12,907 nt of DNA from Alkalibaculum bacchi (GCF_937875145.1 NZ_CALNCS010000218.1:1-12907), one strand, 5' to 3'. Numbered from the stretch's first letter, positions 1-6,264 are shown. The notes: generated by a model from the sequence alone, not told the origin. Made by a program: numbers and translations.

Positions 1-598
1 TATTAGAAGTAGCTCCTCCCCCATCAGCGTTCATTACCTTAACGCCGATGATTTTTGACTTTGGGGCAATACCCCTGTATTTACCTTTAGAAGCCGTTCC
101 ATCTCCGGCAATAATCCCAGCTACATGGGTGCCATGACCATTATCATCATATGGACTAGTATGCTTATTGACAAAATCTTTAAATGCAACAATTCGATTT
201 TCTTTTGCAATTAAGTCTTCATGAGGATATACTCCTGTATCTAAAACAGCTACGCCTATCCCACTCCCATCATATCCAAAATCCTCCGACACTCCATCAT
301 CAACAGTACCTCGCACGATTTCCATTTGTGTGGTCACTTTGGAATCATCAGCAATAAAATTTACTTCTGGAAACTTTGACAACTCCTCTATTTTTGACGC
401 TGGCATATCTACAGCCACCGCATCGATGAGCTCTAAATTATACTTTATTTTACAATTACATTCTTTTAATGCTTTTCTCGTGATTAGTTTATTAAAATCT
501 TTATATAATATAATGATAGAAATATCTTCATTCCTATTTTTTTGAATTCGATTTAGTAATCTACTATCAATTTTTTTTCGTCTAGAAATAGCAAACAC
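1..598 (-). CDS. Subtilisin-like serine protease, S8 family, intracellular type (3' part outside window)
   Basis: This is an endopeptidase of the S8 family, with 199 codons visible and the C-terminal part, including the catalytic Ser, beyond the left edge. The catalytic Asp is seen in VAVLDTGV (Asp120, counted from the GTG at 598) and the catalytic His in GHGTHVAGI (His155). Residues 26-88 before the catalytic domain look like an I9-type propeptide/inhibitor domain (ISIIILYKDF through FIADD). There is no signal peptide: the N-terminus is charged (SRRKK), so the enzyme is probably cytoplasmic, as in the AprX/intracellular subtilisin group. I chose GTG at 598 because AGGA at 604-607 lies 5 nt upstream. 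The SD sits in the loop, and the GTG in the stem, of a perfect inverted repeat (588-618), so initiation may be regulated. The gene lies 59 nt downstream of a same-strand small gene and may be co-transcribed with it. The family call is firm; the start is fairly sure; the substrate is unknown. Confidence 0.9.
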   Translation of the reverse strand, partial: MFAISRRKKIDSRLLNRIQKNRNEDISIIILYKDFNKLITRKALKECNCKIKYNLELIDAVAVDMPASKIEELSKFPEVNFIADDSKVTTQMEIVRGTVDDGVSEDFGYDGSGIGVAVLDTGVYPHEDLIAKENRIVAFKDFVNKHTSPYDDNGHGTHVAGIIAGDGTASKGKYRGIAPKSKIIGVKVMNADGGGATSN

Positions 599-618
599 CC
601 CTTTCCTGTGTTTGCTAT
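588..618. promoter_or_regulatory. Perfect 11-bp inverted repeat at the protease start, operator-like
   Basis: The left arm ATAGCAAACAC (588-598) and right arm GTGTTTGCTAT (608-618) are exactly complementary, with a 9-nt spacer. On the minus strand the spacer is the SD of the S8 protease, and the following arm starts with its GTG. On the plus strand the right arm runs into a TATAAT box (616-621). A third half-site, GCAAAC, lies at 628-633, so GCAAAC/GTTTGC occurs three times at 18-19 bp spacing. It could be a repressor operator or an RNA hairpin controlling translation; neither is proven. Confidence 0.6.
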
Positions 619-678
619 AATCTATGTGCAAACGAGAAAAAGGGTGATAATATGAGATTAGTTATTTCTTTTTCGTGA
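613..678 (+). promoter_or_regulatory. Extended -10 promoter with SD and a truncated 8-codon reading frame
   Basis: TGCTATAAT (613-621) is a consensus extended -10 element pointing right; there is no convincing -35, as the inverted repeat occupies that place. It is followed by AGGGTG (641-646) and, after 5 nt, ATG at 652. The frame reads only MRLVISFS before TGA at 676-678. Beyond this point the DNA is the 3' end of a gene on the opposite strand. It looks like the intact front of a lost gene or a leader peptide; a small RNA start is also possible. Confidence 0.4.
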
Positions 679-1017
679 TCTTGTTTTGATGTATTTGACT
701 TCTTCTACTTCCTTATTTTCTTCTTGGATTTCTTCGCTTTCATCTTGAGTTTCTTCTTTTACTTTTTCTAATTCTTCCTTAATACCTATATCTTCTTCTC
801 TATTTTCATTTATATCTTTAACCTTTTGTTTTCTCGCTTTTTTTCTTTTAGCCAATCTTTCTGCCTTTTCTGCTTTTATCTTTTCACGTCGTGCTTTTGT
901 CTGTGCAAGTTTTTTTGCTCGTCTTTCCTTTTTTTCAGCCAATTTCTTTTCATTGACCTCCTTTTGCTTTTCAGCTGCTTCCGGATCTGAATGTAATAAA
1001 TTATTTAAAATTGACAT
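658..1017 (-). CDS. Hypothetical highly charged helical protein (Lys/Glu-rich)
   Basis: I do not recognise this family. The protein has 119 residues if it starts at MSILNNLL. After a short hydrophobic start, residues from about 11 to 69 are a long Lys/Arg/Ala/Glu-rich stretch without Gly or Pro, expected to be one long helix or coiled coil and strongly basic. Residues about 70-108 are Glu-rich and acidic, and the tail (KTRSRKRNN) is basic again. There is no signal peptide, membrane segment or Cys. An alternative ATG four codons upstream (1029) overlaps the stop of the preceding gene by one base (TAATG) but has no SD. The chosen ATG at 1017 follows GGGGGT by 4 nt. The overlap with the upstream gene indicates an operon and probable translational coupling. 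It could be nucleic-acid or protein binding, but nothing in the sequence shows which. Confidence 0.75.
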   Translation of the reverse strand: MSILNNLLHSDPEAAEKQKEVNEKKLAEKKERRAKKLAQTKARREKIKAEKAERLAKRKKARKQKVKDINENREEDIGIKEELEKVKEETQDESEEIQEENKEVEEVKYIKTRSRKRNN

Positions 1018-1028
1018 CTCTACCCCCA

Positions 1029-1367
1029 TTAAATATCTTTCATATAGTTTTTTGCCATCTTTAGGAACTTATCAAATTTCTTCTGGTCTTCTTTTGAGAG
1101 TTTACCTTTCATATCTAGAATTAATTGAGCTACCTCTTCATTAGAAGCCGTTTTTTTAAATTCGGTAATCTTCTTTATTGAATCGTTCAGTTGATTGCCG
1201 TATTTCTTATCCAGCTCTTTTAGTTTTTTCTCTACTTTATCTTGGCCGATGGTATTTTTTAGTTCGTCAACTTTTTTTTCGTATAAAGCCTCATCATTCT
1301 GTTTTAAATCGCTGACTTTCTTGATCATATCCATTACATCTTTGTCCTTGATATGAATCCCTCCCAT
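1029..1367 (-). CDS. Hypothetical small helical protein
   Basis: I do not recognise this family. It has up to 112 residues, is rich in Lys, Asp, Glu and Leu, is predicted all-helical, and has no Cys, signal peptide or membrane segment. Heptad-like Leu/Ile spacing is seen around residues 30-70, and a second helical part ends in FDKFLKMAKNYMKDI. Its stop overlaps the first possible start of the next gene by one base, so the two are an operon. The start is uncertain. ATG 1367 has no SD before it; instead GGGAGGG directly follows it (1365-1359) and is ideally spaced for an ATC codon at 1352-1350. A third choice is ATG 1334, 10 nt after AAGGA. The opposite-strand neighbour starts at 1494, so the 126-bp gap must carry divergent promoters; I see no strong one for this strand. 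Confidence 0.75.
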   Translation of the reverse strand: MGGIHIKDKDVMDMIKKVSDLKQNDEALYEKKVDELKNTIGQDKVEKKLKELDKKYGNQLNDSIKKITEFKKTASNEEVAQLILDMKGKLSKEDQKKFDKFLKMAKNYMKDI

Positions 1368-1421
1368 TTATAAGTTCTCAATAGTATTCTATGTCCTTGT
1401 TTTTAAATTGTGCTTTATTTT

Positions 1422-1451
1422 TTCACACTTTCCTCTATATCTACGTAATAT
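1422..1451 (+). promoter_or_regulatory. Possible promoter for the first small membrane protein gene
   Basis: TTCACA (1422-1427, one mismatch to TTGACA) is followed after 18 bp by TAATAT (1446-1451, a moderate -10). It points to the gene starting at 1494. The match is weak, and a sporulation sigma factor could be used instead. Confidence 0.25.
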
Positions 1452-1493
1452 GAACTAAGCAATACCAATATCATTATTTTAGGAGGTAAACAA

Positions 1494-1649
1494 ATGTCTT
1501 GTTTTTTTGGAGATAACTGTGATTGTTCAACACTATTAATGTTTTTCTTGTTACTAATTGTATTATTTGACGACTTTGGTATATGCGGAGATAATAACGA
1601 AACATTATTATTCTTCTTCTTACTGTTAGTTATCATATTTACTAAATAA
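1494..1649 (+). CDS. Tiny acidic hydrophobic protein, two short membrane-type segments
   Basis: This 51-codon gene has a textbook SD: AGGAGGT at 1481-1487, 6 nt before ATG. The protein starts MSCFFGDNCDCS and then alternates acidic Gly/Asp/Asn turns with hydrophobic runs: TLLMFFLLLIVLF (13-25) and TLLFFFLLLVIIF (37-49). The runs are only about 13 residues long, short for standard membrane helices. There are four Cys (3, 9, 11, 31) and a single basic residue, Lys51. The two halves are copies of one unit, (G/D)-D-N followed by TLL and a hydrophobic run, and the same unit builds the neighbour at 1851. I do not know the family. Small hydrophobic proteins of this kind in spore formers are often spore- or membrane-associated, but that is only a suggestion. 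Confidence 0.8.
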   Translation: MSCFFGDNCDCSTLLMFFLLLIVLFDDFGICGDNNETLLFFFLLLVIIFTK

Positions 1650-1710
1650 GATAATTACGTAAAAGACACCATCTATTCATCACCAAATGAATTGCTTAAC
1701 GTAATATACA

Positions 1711-1717
1711 AAGGAGT
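1711..1717 (+). pseudogene. Orphan Shine-Dalgarno (AAGGAGT) with a degenerate micro-frame
   Basis: The 201-nt gap between the two tiny genes contains a strong SD at 1711-1717 but no ATG, GTG or TTG at the right distance. The codons at 1722-1727 are ATT and ATA, followed by only seven more sense codons (ATQTDTY) and then TAA. It looks like the start of a decayed third copy or of a very short peptide. Low certainty. Confidence 0.25.
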
Positions 1718-1804
1718 AAATATTATAGCAACACAAACAGACACATACTAAAAATTGCATAAGATGCCCCTGTGTAGAATATAGACTATAGGGAAATAAG
1801 AATT

Positions 1805-1830
1805 TGGGAAATGGCCAATGCCATTTCCTA
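1805..1830 (+). promoter_or_regulatory. Hairpin just upstream of a strong ribosome binding site
   Basis: GGAAATGGC (1807-1815) and GCCATTTCC (1820-1828) form a perfect 9-bp stem with a CAAT tetraloop, extendable by a G-T and a T-A pair. It ends 10 nt before the SD (GGGAGGT, 1840-1846) of the next gene. There is no T-run, so it is not a standard terminator. It may stabilise or control the mRNA. Confidence 0.4.
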
Positions 1831-1850
1831 TATATAATAGGGAGGTAAAT

Positions 1851-2045
1851 ATGGACTTTTTGCAAGGTATGTTTGATGATGATAATACGCTTTTGATCAT
1901 TGTGCTTTTACTGGTAGTCTTTTTAATACTTAAAGATGATGGTTGTGGAGACAATATTTTTGATAAATTTAATATAGGAGACAATTGGTTACTGATTCTA
2001 ATCGTTTTGTTAGTTATATTTGGCGACGGACTTAATATTTTCTAG
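1851..2045 (+). CDS. Tiny acidic hydrophobic protein, paralogue of the preceding small gene
   Basis: This 64-residue protein starts at the ATG 4 nt after GGGAGGT; the open frame extends 11 codons further upstream but without an SD. The layout is an acidic N-terminus (FDDDN, 8-12), hydrophobic TLLIIVLLLVVFLIL (13-27), an acidic linker with KDDGCGDN (28-35) and NIGDN (41-45), hydrophobic WLLILIVLLVIF (46-57), and the end GDGLNIF. It has ten Asp against two Lys. Each hydrophobic run is preceded by (D/G)DN and begins with TLL or WLL, the unit also found twice in the protein encoded at 1494-1649. Two such units per protein suggest a hairpin in or on a membrane, or a self-assembling surface. The family is not recognised. 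Function is unknown. Confidence 0.85.
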   Translation: MDFLQGMFDDDNTLLIIVLLLVVFLILKDDGCGDNIFDKFNIGDNWLLILIVLLVIFGDGLNIF

Positions 2046-2074
2046 AATCTGCAGAACCGACCTAGGAGATTCTA
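2043..2074 (+). repeat. 8-bp inverted repeat directly after the small gene
   Basis: TAGAATCT (2043-2050, containing the stop codon) and AGATTCTA (2067-2074) are perfect complements around a 16-nt loop. No T-run follows, so it is at best a weak terminator. Confidence 0.3.
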
Positions 2075-2104
2075 AGCAAATTTACATGACAAGGGTATTG
2101 CATT

Positions 2105-2156
2105 TTGATTCATTTGGGGGCTAATCTACTCGGTACATAATCCCCAAATGAATCAA
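2105..2156 (+). repeat. 15-bp perfect inverted repeat in the leader of the 249-residue gene
   Basis: The arms are 2105-2119 (starting TTGATTCATT, ending GGGG) and 2142-2156 (starting CCCC, ending ATGAATCAA), separated by 22 nt. No T-run follows, so it is not a simple terminator. The gap 2046-2235 has no gene. The arm motif CCAAATGAAT recurs at 1683-1692. It may be a leader RNA structure, a protein-binding site or a small palindromic repeat element. Confidence 0.55.
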
Positions 2157-2235
2157 TAGATTACCTTCTACACAACAAAGGTCTAGATGCAACTCGGAAA
2201 GCATAGATTATAGTAAATAACTTGGAGTGTTGTAT

Positions 2236-2985
2236 ATGAATGAAAACAAATCCTATGAGTGGGGGCCAAAAGGGCATAGTCAGCTTCCATTGCATAGAAA
2301 AGCCTTTCCTTTAGACGATATGGATTCACAGCCGATAGAGCATCAGATTGTTAATACGGACTTTGAGGTAAGCTATAGCGAGGATACTGGAGACGTCATT
2401 CAGGCTGTAGAAACCCTTGATCCTTATCTTCATCCCAAAAATCAAATTCTCTTAAGAGCTTTAATCAAGTTAAATAGCATAAAACACGATGTAGGATCTC
2501 TTGTAAAAATCCAAAGCGAACCTTCCATTAACGCGGTAAGCGTTAAACCAATGACCATTAAGGAAGGTCTAGAGATTGCCCAAGAGATGTCTCCTTACTT
2601 GTCAGCTGGTGCCAATCGACAAGTCAACAATGCCATTTCAAGGCTCTATACAATAGATAAAATTAAAAATAGCATCAGTGGTATTAAAACTGCACAATCT
2701 CTAGAAATCAAGGCAGAATACATACTAGATAATCTCAAACTATTCATACCAAGAGACAAATACACAAAAATCAAACAGACCGTCAACATACTCAAATTAC
2801 TTCAAAGCACCGCAGAAATTTCTCGCGTTGACGATTCTGTAGAAGAAGATACCGAAGATATGAATGAAAATCAACAATCAGAATCTTTTGAAAACCAAAG
2901 TGTAGGTCAAGACGAAAATAAAGATGAGCAATTATCCGACATCGTTGATTTGCTCGATAAATTTTCAAATAAAAAGACAGAGTGA
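2236..2985 (+). CDS. Hypothetical helical protein with threefold internal repeat and acidic tail
   Basis: I do not recognise this family. The ATG at 2236 lies 8 nt after GGAG (2224-2227); a GTG at 2227 is in frame but overlaps this SD. The protein has 249 residues. The N-terminus is Gly/Pro/His-rich (YEWGPKGHSQLPLHRK). The middle has three diverged helical repeats: one beginning near LDPYLHP (about 60), one near MSPYLSAG (about 118) and one near LKLFIPRD (about 168). Each has a PYL/LFI turn followed by a helix of the type AIxxLxxI. The tail from about 200 is Glu/Asp/Gln/Asn-rich and probably disordered, ending in a short helix (LSDIVDLLDKFSNKK). There is no signal peptide or membrane segment. 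It follows the tiny membrane-type genes on the same strand, but a 190-nt gap with inverted repeats separates them. Its stop codon lies inside its terminator. Confidence 0.85.
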   Translation: MNENKSYEWGPKGHSQLPLHRKAFPLDDMDSQPIEHQIVNTDFEVSYSEDTGDVIQAVETLDPYLHPKNQILLRALIKLNSIKHDVGSLVKIQSEPSINAVSVKPMTIKEGLEIAQEMSPYLSAGANRQVNNAISRLYTIDKIKNSISGIKTAQSLEIKAEYILDNLKLFIPRDKYTKIKQTVNILKLLQSTAEISRVDDSVEEDTEDMNENQQSESFENQSVGQDENKDEQLSDIVDLLDKFSNKKTE

Positions 2986-3008
2986 ATGTTCTTTACTCTG
3001 TCTTTTTT
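2971..3008. terminator. Bidirectional Rho-independent terminator between convergent genes
   Basis: AAAAAGACAGAGT (2971-2983) pairs perfectly with ACTCTGTCTTTTT (2995-3007) around an 11-nt loop. A T-run follows on the plus strand, and the A-run gives a T-run on the minus strand. It serves the plus-strand gene, whose TGA at 2983-2985 lies in it, and the minus-strand lon-engB unit ending at 3113. Confidence 0.9.
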
Positions 3009-3112
3009 AGTGGTCAGCAATCAGCCACCAGTACTTTAGGGCTCGTTGATAACCCATTAATAAATCCGAAAGGAATACCTAAGCTGAACGTTGCTAACTC
3101 AAGAGGAATATC

Positions 3113-3700
3113 CTAGTCGAGCAAAATTTCATCTAAAATTTCCATCAATTCTTCTTTCCCTCTTTTTGCAGTAGAAGAAAATAAGATAATATCTTCTGGA
3201 CCGTCTAAGTCGAATGCTCGGATGATTTGTTTTATGTTTTTTCGATAGTCGTTGTTCTTTACTTTGTCAATTTTTGTGGCTATAACTATAGGAATTATGT
3301 CCATCTTTCTAAGCCAATTATGCACTTCTATATCATCAGCAGTAGGCTCATGCCGAAAATCAATTAAGTGTATGACAATTGTTAGATTTTCACGTTTTTT
3401 TATATACTCTTCAATCATCCTCTTAAAATCTTTTCTTTCGTCTCTAGACACTTTGGCGTATCCATAACCAGGCATATCTACAAAGCAAAAAAGATCTTCT
3501 ACATTATAAAAATTTATAGTTCGGGTTTTTCCAGGCTGAGAGCTGGTTCTAGCTAGGGCTTTTCTATTAATCATTGTGTTAATAAACGAAGATTTACCCA
3601 CATTTGACCTACCCAAAAGCAAAACTTCTGGTAGGTCGTGTTGTGGATAATGTTTTGCATTTACTGCACTAATAATCAAATGAACGTTATTGATTTTCAT
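3113..3700 (-). CDS. engB: Ribosome-biogenesis GTPase EngB (YsxC/YihA family)
   Basis: This is a small single-domain GTPase needed for late assembly of the 50S ribosomal subunit. It has 195 residues, the normal length. G1 is GRSNVGKS (30-37), the G2 region is GKTRTIN with Thr61, G3 is DMPG (75-78), G4 is TKID (142-145, commonly TKAD) and G5 is SSTAKRG (175-181). The family-typical RHEPTADD follows G3. Its ATG overlaps the lon stop by one base (TAATG), with GGTGAT as SD, so translation is coupled to lon. The lon-engB pairing is conserved in Bacillus and Clostridia. The identification is firm. Confidence 0.97.
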   Translation of the reverse strand: MKINNVHLIISAVNAKHYPQHDLPEVLLLGRSNVGKSSFINTMINRKALARTSSQPGKTRTINFYNVEDLFCFVDMPGYGYAKVSRDERKDFKRMIEEYIKKRENLTIVIHLIDFRHEPTADDIEVHNWLRKMDIIPIVIATKIDKVKNNDYRKNIKQIIRAFDLDGPEDIILFSSTAKRGKEELMEILDEILLD

Positions 3701-6054
3701 TATAAATCACCGTGAAACACCAATTGAATAACCTCTTCCATATTGCTTACAGCGGAAATATGAAGTTCTTTTTTAATATTATCTGGTATTTCATCTAAAT
3801 CCTTCTCATTTTCTTTAGGAATAATGATATTTCGAATATTTGCTCGATGAGCGGCTAAAAGTTTTTCTTTTACCCCACCAATTGGCAACACTCTTCCTCT
3901 AAGAGTGATTTCTCCAGTCATGGCTAGATTCTGATTTACTGGTGTTTTTGTCAACATGGATAGTAAGGCAGTAGTCATGGTAATTCCTGCAGAAGGACCA
4001 TCCTTTGGTATGGCTCCCTCGGGAACGTGAAGGTGAATATCTAATTCTTTATAAAAGTTCTCATCAATACCTAGGTCTTTTGTTTTAGATCGGATGTAAC
4101 TAATTCCTGCTAGAGCGGATTCCTTCATTACATCCCCTAACTGTCCGGTAAGTTCGACCTTTCCTTTTCCTGGCATTGAAATAGCTTCAATTTGTAATGT
4201 CTCTCCACCTACAGATGTCCAAGCCAAGCCGTTGACCAAGCCAATTTCTTTTTTGTCTTCGATAATATCATAGAAGTATTTTCTTGGTCCTAGGAATTTC
4301 TCTAAGTTTTTATTATTCACAGTAACGGATTTCTTATTATCTTCTACGATAATTCTAGCTACTACTCTACAAATACGCGCAATGAGTCGTTCTAATCCAC
4401 GTACTCCAGATTCCCGAGAATAGTGATTGATCACTTCCATTAATGTCTCTTCAGAAATTTTGATATTGCTCTTCTTCAATCCATTCATTTCAGTTTGTTT
4501 TGGCAAGAGATATTTTTTAGCGATTTCCAATTTTTCTTGAGCCATATAACCTGATAATTCAATGATTTCCATACGGTCTAATAATGGACCTGGTATTGTA
4601 CTTGTGCTATTAGCCGTAGTAATAAACATGACTTTTGATAAGTCAAAAGGAAGTTCTAAATAATTGTCTGTAAATGTTGTGTTTTGCTCTGGATCAAGAA
4701 CCTCTAATAGAGCAGATGCTGGATCCCCTCTAAAGTCTTGACTCATTTTATCTATTTCATCTAGAAGAAATAGTGGGTTTTTGCTTCCAGCTTGTTTAAT
4801 ATTATAAATAATTCTTCCAGGGATAGCTCCTACATACGTACGACGATGTCCTCGAATCTCAGCTTCATCTCTCATTCCACCTAATGACATTCGAACAAAC
4901 TTACGACCTATCGCACGTGATATGGATTTTGCTATGGAAGTTTTACCCACACCTGGAGGTCCTACTAAACATAAAATAGGCGCTTTTAAGGAATTTGATA
5001 GTTTTGTTACAGCTAAATACTCTAGGATTCTTTCCTTTACTTTATCTAAAGCATAATGGTCTTCATCTAAAATCTTTCTAGCTTCCTTTAGTTCAATAAA
5101 CTCTTGTGTTTCTGTATTCCAAGGTAAATCTAGAATCCATTCGATATAAGTTTGAATAACTCCAGCCTCACTTGTTCCTGATGGAACTTTGCTTAACCTT
5201 GAGATTTCCTTTTCTACTTTTTCTTTGATTTCATCCTCTAAATCCAGCTTAGATAATTGCTCTCTATACTCTTCAATGACATTAGAAGTAGAGCCATCTC
5301 CAAGCTCTTCTTGAATGACACGCATTTGCTCTCTTAGATAATATTCTTTTTGCTGCTTATCCATTTGGTCTTTGACTTTATCGTCAATATCCTTCTCTAT
5401 TTCAAGGAGCTCTAATTCTTTTACTAATACTTCGTATATTTTGTATACACGTCTTTTCGTATCGAGCTCCTGGAGTAAATCCTGGCTTTCTTCAATATCT
5501 AAAAGCAAATTTGCTCCAATGACATCTAGTAGTTGATCTGTGTTTTTAATAGAATCCATAGCCAAAATGATATCTGGTGATGATTTCTTCGTCAAACCGA
5601 GGTAGGTTATAAAAGATTGTTTCGTCATTCGCAATAAAGCTTTTGATTCTTTATCTTTTAGTTCTTCCCCTTTAATCTCTTGTATATGAACTTTAAAAAA
5701 GTTTTCTTGCTCAGTATATTCTGTAACCAGTACTCTGCTTTCAATTTCTACTAAAACTCGAATAACATTTCCTGGCATCTTTAAGAGTTGTTTTACAACA
5801 GCCAATGTACCTACAGAGTATAAATCTTCTGGTTGTGGATCATCTACATCTGCATTTCTTTGACAGATCAATATAACATTTTGATCATCTGCCATAGCTT
5901 CTTCTAATGCATTTATAGATTTTGTTCGCCCTACGTCAAAGTGTAAAACCATTCCTGGAAATACACTTAATCCCCTTAATGGGATTAGGGGGTATTCTTT
6001 ATCTTGCAAAATTTCATTTGGCTCTTCTTCTATATATTTAATGGTATTGTCCAA
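3700..6054 (-). CDS. lon: ATP-dependent protease Lon (LonA)
   Basis: This cytoplasmic AAA+ serine protease degrades misfolded and regulatory proteins. It is full length at 784 residues. It has an N-terminal substrate-binding domain (about 20-205, starting YPLIPLRGL), a coiled linker, and an AAA+ module with Walker A GPPGVGKT (365-372) and Walker B FLLDEID (Asp432, Glu433). The C-terminal protease domain carries catalytic Ser688 in PKDGPSAG and Lys731 in GGVKEKLLAAHR, with the normal 43-residue spacing. The start is TTG, 9 nt after a perfect AAGGAGG (6064-6070); no ATG fits. It has its own promoter (6096-6123) and is separated from clpX by a terminator. There is no recognisable CtsR or CIRCE operator upstream. 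Many Clostridia and Bacilli have lonB between clpX and lonA; it is absent here. Confidence 0.98.
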   Translation of the reverse strand: MDNTIKYIEEEPNEILQDKEYPLIPLRGLSVFPGMVLHFDVGRTKSINALEEAMADDQNVILICQRNADVDDPQPEDLYSVGTLAVVKQLLKMPGNVIRVLVEIESRVLVTEYTEQENFFKVHIQEIKGEELKDKESKALLRMTKQSFITYLGLTKKSSPDIILAMDSIKNTDQLLDVIGANLLLDIEESQDLLQELDTKRRVYKIYEVLVKELELLEIEKDIDDKVKDQMDKQQKEYYLREQMRVIQEELGDGSTSNVIEEYREQLSKLDLEDEIKEKVEKEISRLSKVPSGTSEAGVIQTYIEWILDLPWNTETQEFIELKEARKILDEDHYALDKVKERILEYLAVTKLSNSLKAPILCLVGPPGVGKTSIAKSISRAIGRKFVRMSLGGMRDEAEIRGHRRTYVGAIPGRIIYNIKQAGSKNPLFLLDEIDKMSQDFRGDPASALLEVLDPEQNTTFTDNYLELPFDLSKVMFITTANSTSTIPGPLLDRMEIIELSGYMAQEKLEIAKKYLLPKQTEMNGLKKSNIKISEETLMEVINHYSRESGVRGLERLIARICRVVARIIVEDNKKSVTVNNKNLEKFLGPRKYFYDIIEDKKEIGLVNGLAWTSVGGETLQIEAISMPGKGKVELTGQLGDVMKESALAGISYIRSKTKDLGIDENFYKELDIHLHVPEGAIPKDGPSAGITMTTALLSMLTKTPVNQNLAMTGEITLRGRVLPIGGVKEKLLAAHRANIRNIIIPKENEKDLDEIPDNIKKELHISAVSNMEEVIQLVFHGDL

Positions 6055-6095
6055 ACCCTAAGTCCTCCTTAACAAAAACAGTCTATTCGTTTATC

Positions 6096-6123
6096 ATTAT
6101 ATCATTTTAACTATCTTATGCAA
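6096..6123 (-). promoter_or_regulatory. Promoter of lon-engB
   Basis: On the minus strand, TTGCAT (-35, 6118-6123), a 16-bp spacer and TATAAT (-10, 6096-6101) preceded by TGA form an extended -10 promoter about 40 bp upstream of the lon start. The sequence fits the housekeeping sigma factor. Confidence 0.7.
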
Positions 6124-6172
6124 TTATTACAACAAAAAAAGTGTGAATACTGTCAAATGATTTAAAATACAA

Positions 6173-6207
6173 GTCACTAGGCTAAAATCTCTAGTCCCTG
6201 GCTTTAT
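6173..6207 (+). repeat. Degenerate heptad-periodic sequence in the clpX-lon gap
   Basis: Read in steps of seven from 6173, the sequence is GTCACTA, GGCTAAA, ATCTCTA, GTCCCTG, GCTTTAT. Units 1, 3 and 4 share most positions (5 of 7 for 1 with 3 and 1 with 4). It resembles, more weakly, the repeats at 9677, 9828 and 12761. Nothing else is visible in the 6124-6264 stretch. Confidence 0.3.
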
Positions 6208-6264
6208 GGAATTGTCTTGGGGTCTCATAATGGAATATGAAATAACCCGAAACGGCTAGCGACT

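Noticed and set aside
330..545. 71-codon plus-strand frame opposite the S8 protease
   Set aside because: It is the shadow of a clearly coding minus-strand frame with conserved motifs and has no SD. The same holds for plus-strand frames at 953-1144, 3252-3467, 6387-6596, 8625-8825, 9339-9536 and 11416-11664.
1415..1984. Minus-strand frames of 61-78 codons opposite the two small plus-strand genes
   Set aside because: They are antisense to frames with excellent SDs and show low-complexity Asn/Ser/Lys or Tyr/Cys-rich composition.
2105..2156. Insertion sequence ends or a transposon remnant
   Set aside because: The arms are only 22 nt apart, there is no transposase-like frame and no target-site duplication (the bases flanking the arms do not match).
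2202..2210. CATAGATTA, similar to a sigma-E/sigma-K -10 element, before the 249-residue gene
   Set aside because: It is followed by the SD at a sensible distance, but no matching -35 is found, so a sporulation promoter cannot be supported.
3068..3116. GGAATACCTA and GGAATATCCTA as a direct repeat downstream of engB
   Set aside because: Too short and imperfect to stand out in this composition.
6055..6264. CtsR or CIRCE heat-shock operator upstream of lon
   Set aside because: Only a single GTCAAA half-motif (in TGTCAAATGA) is present, with no tandem heptad and no TTAGCACTC/GAGTGCTAA pair.
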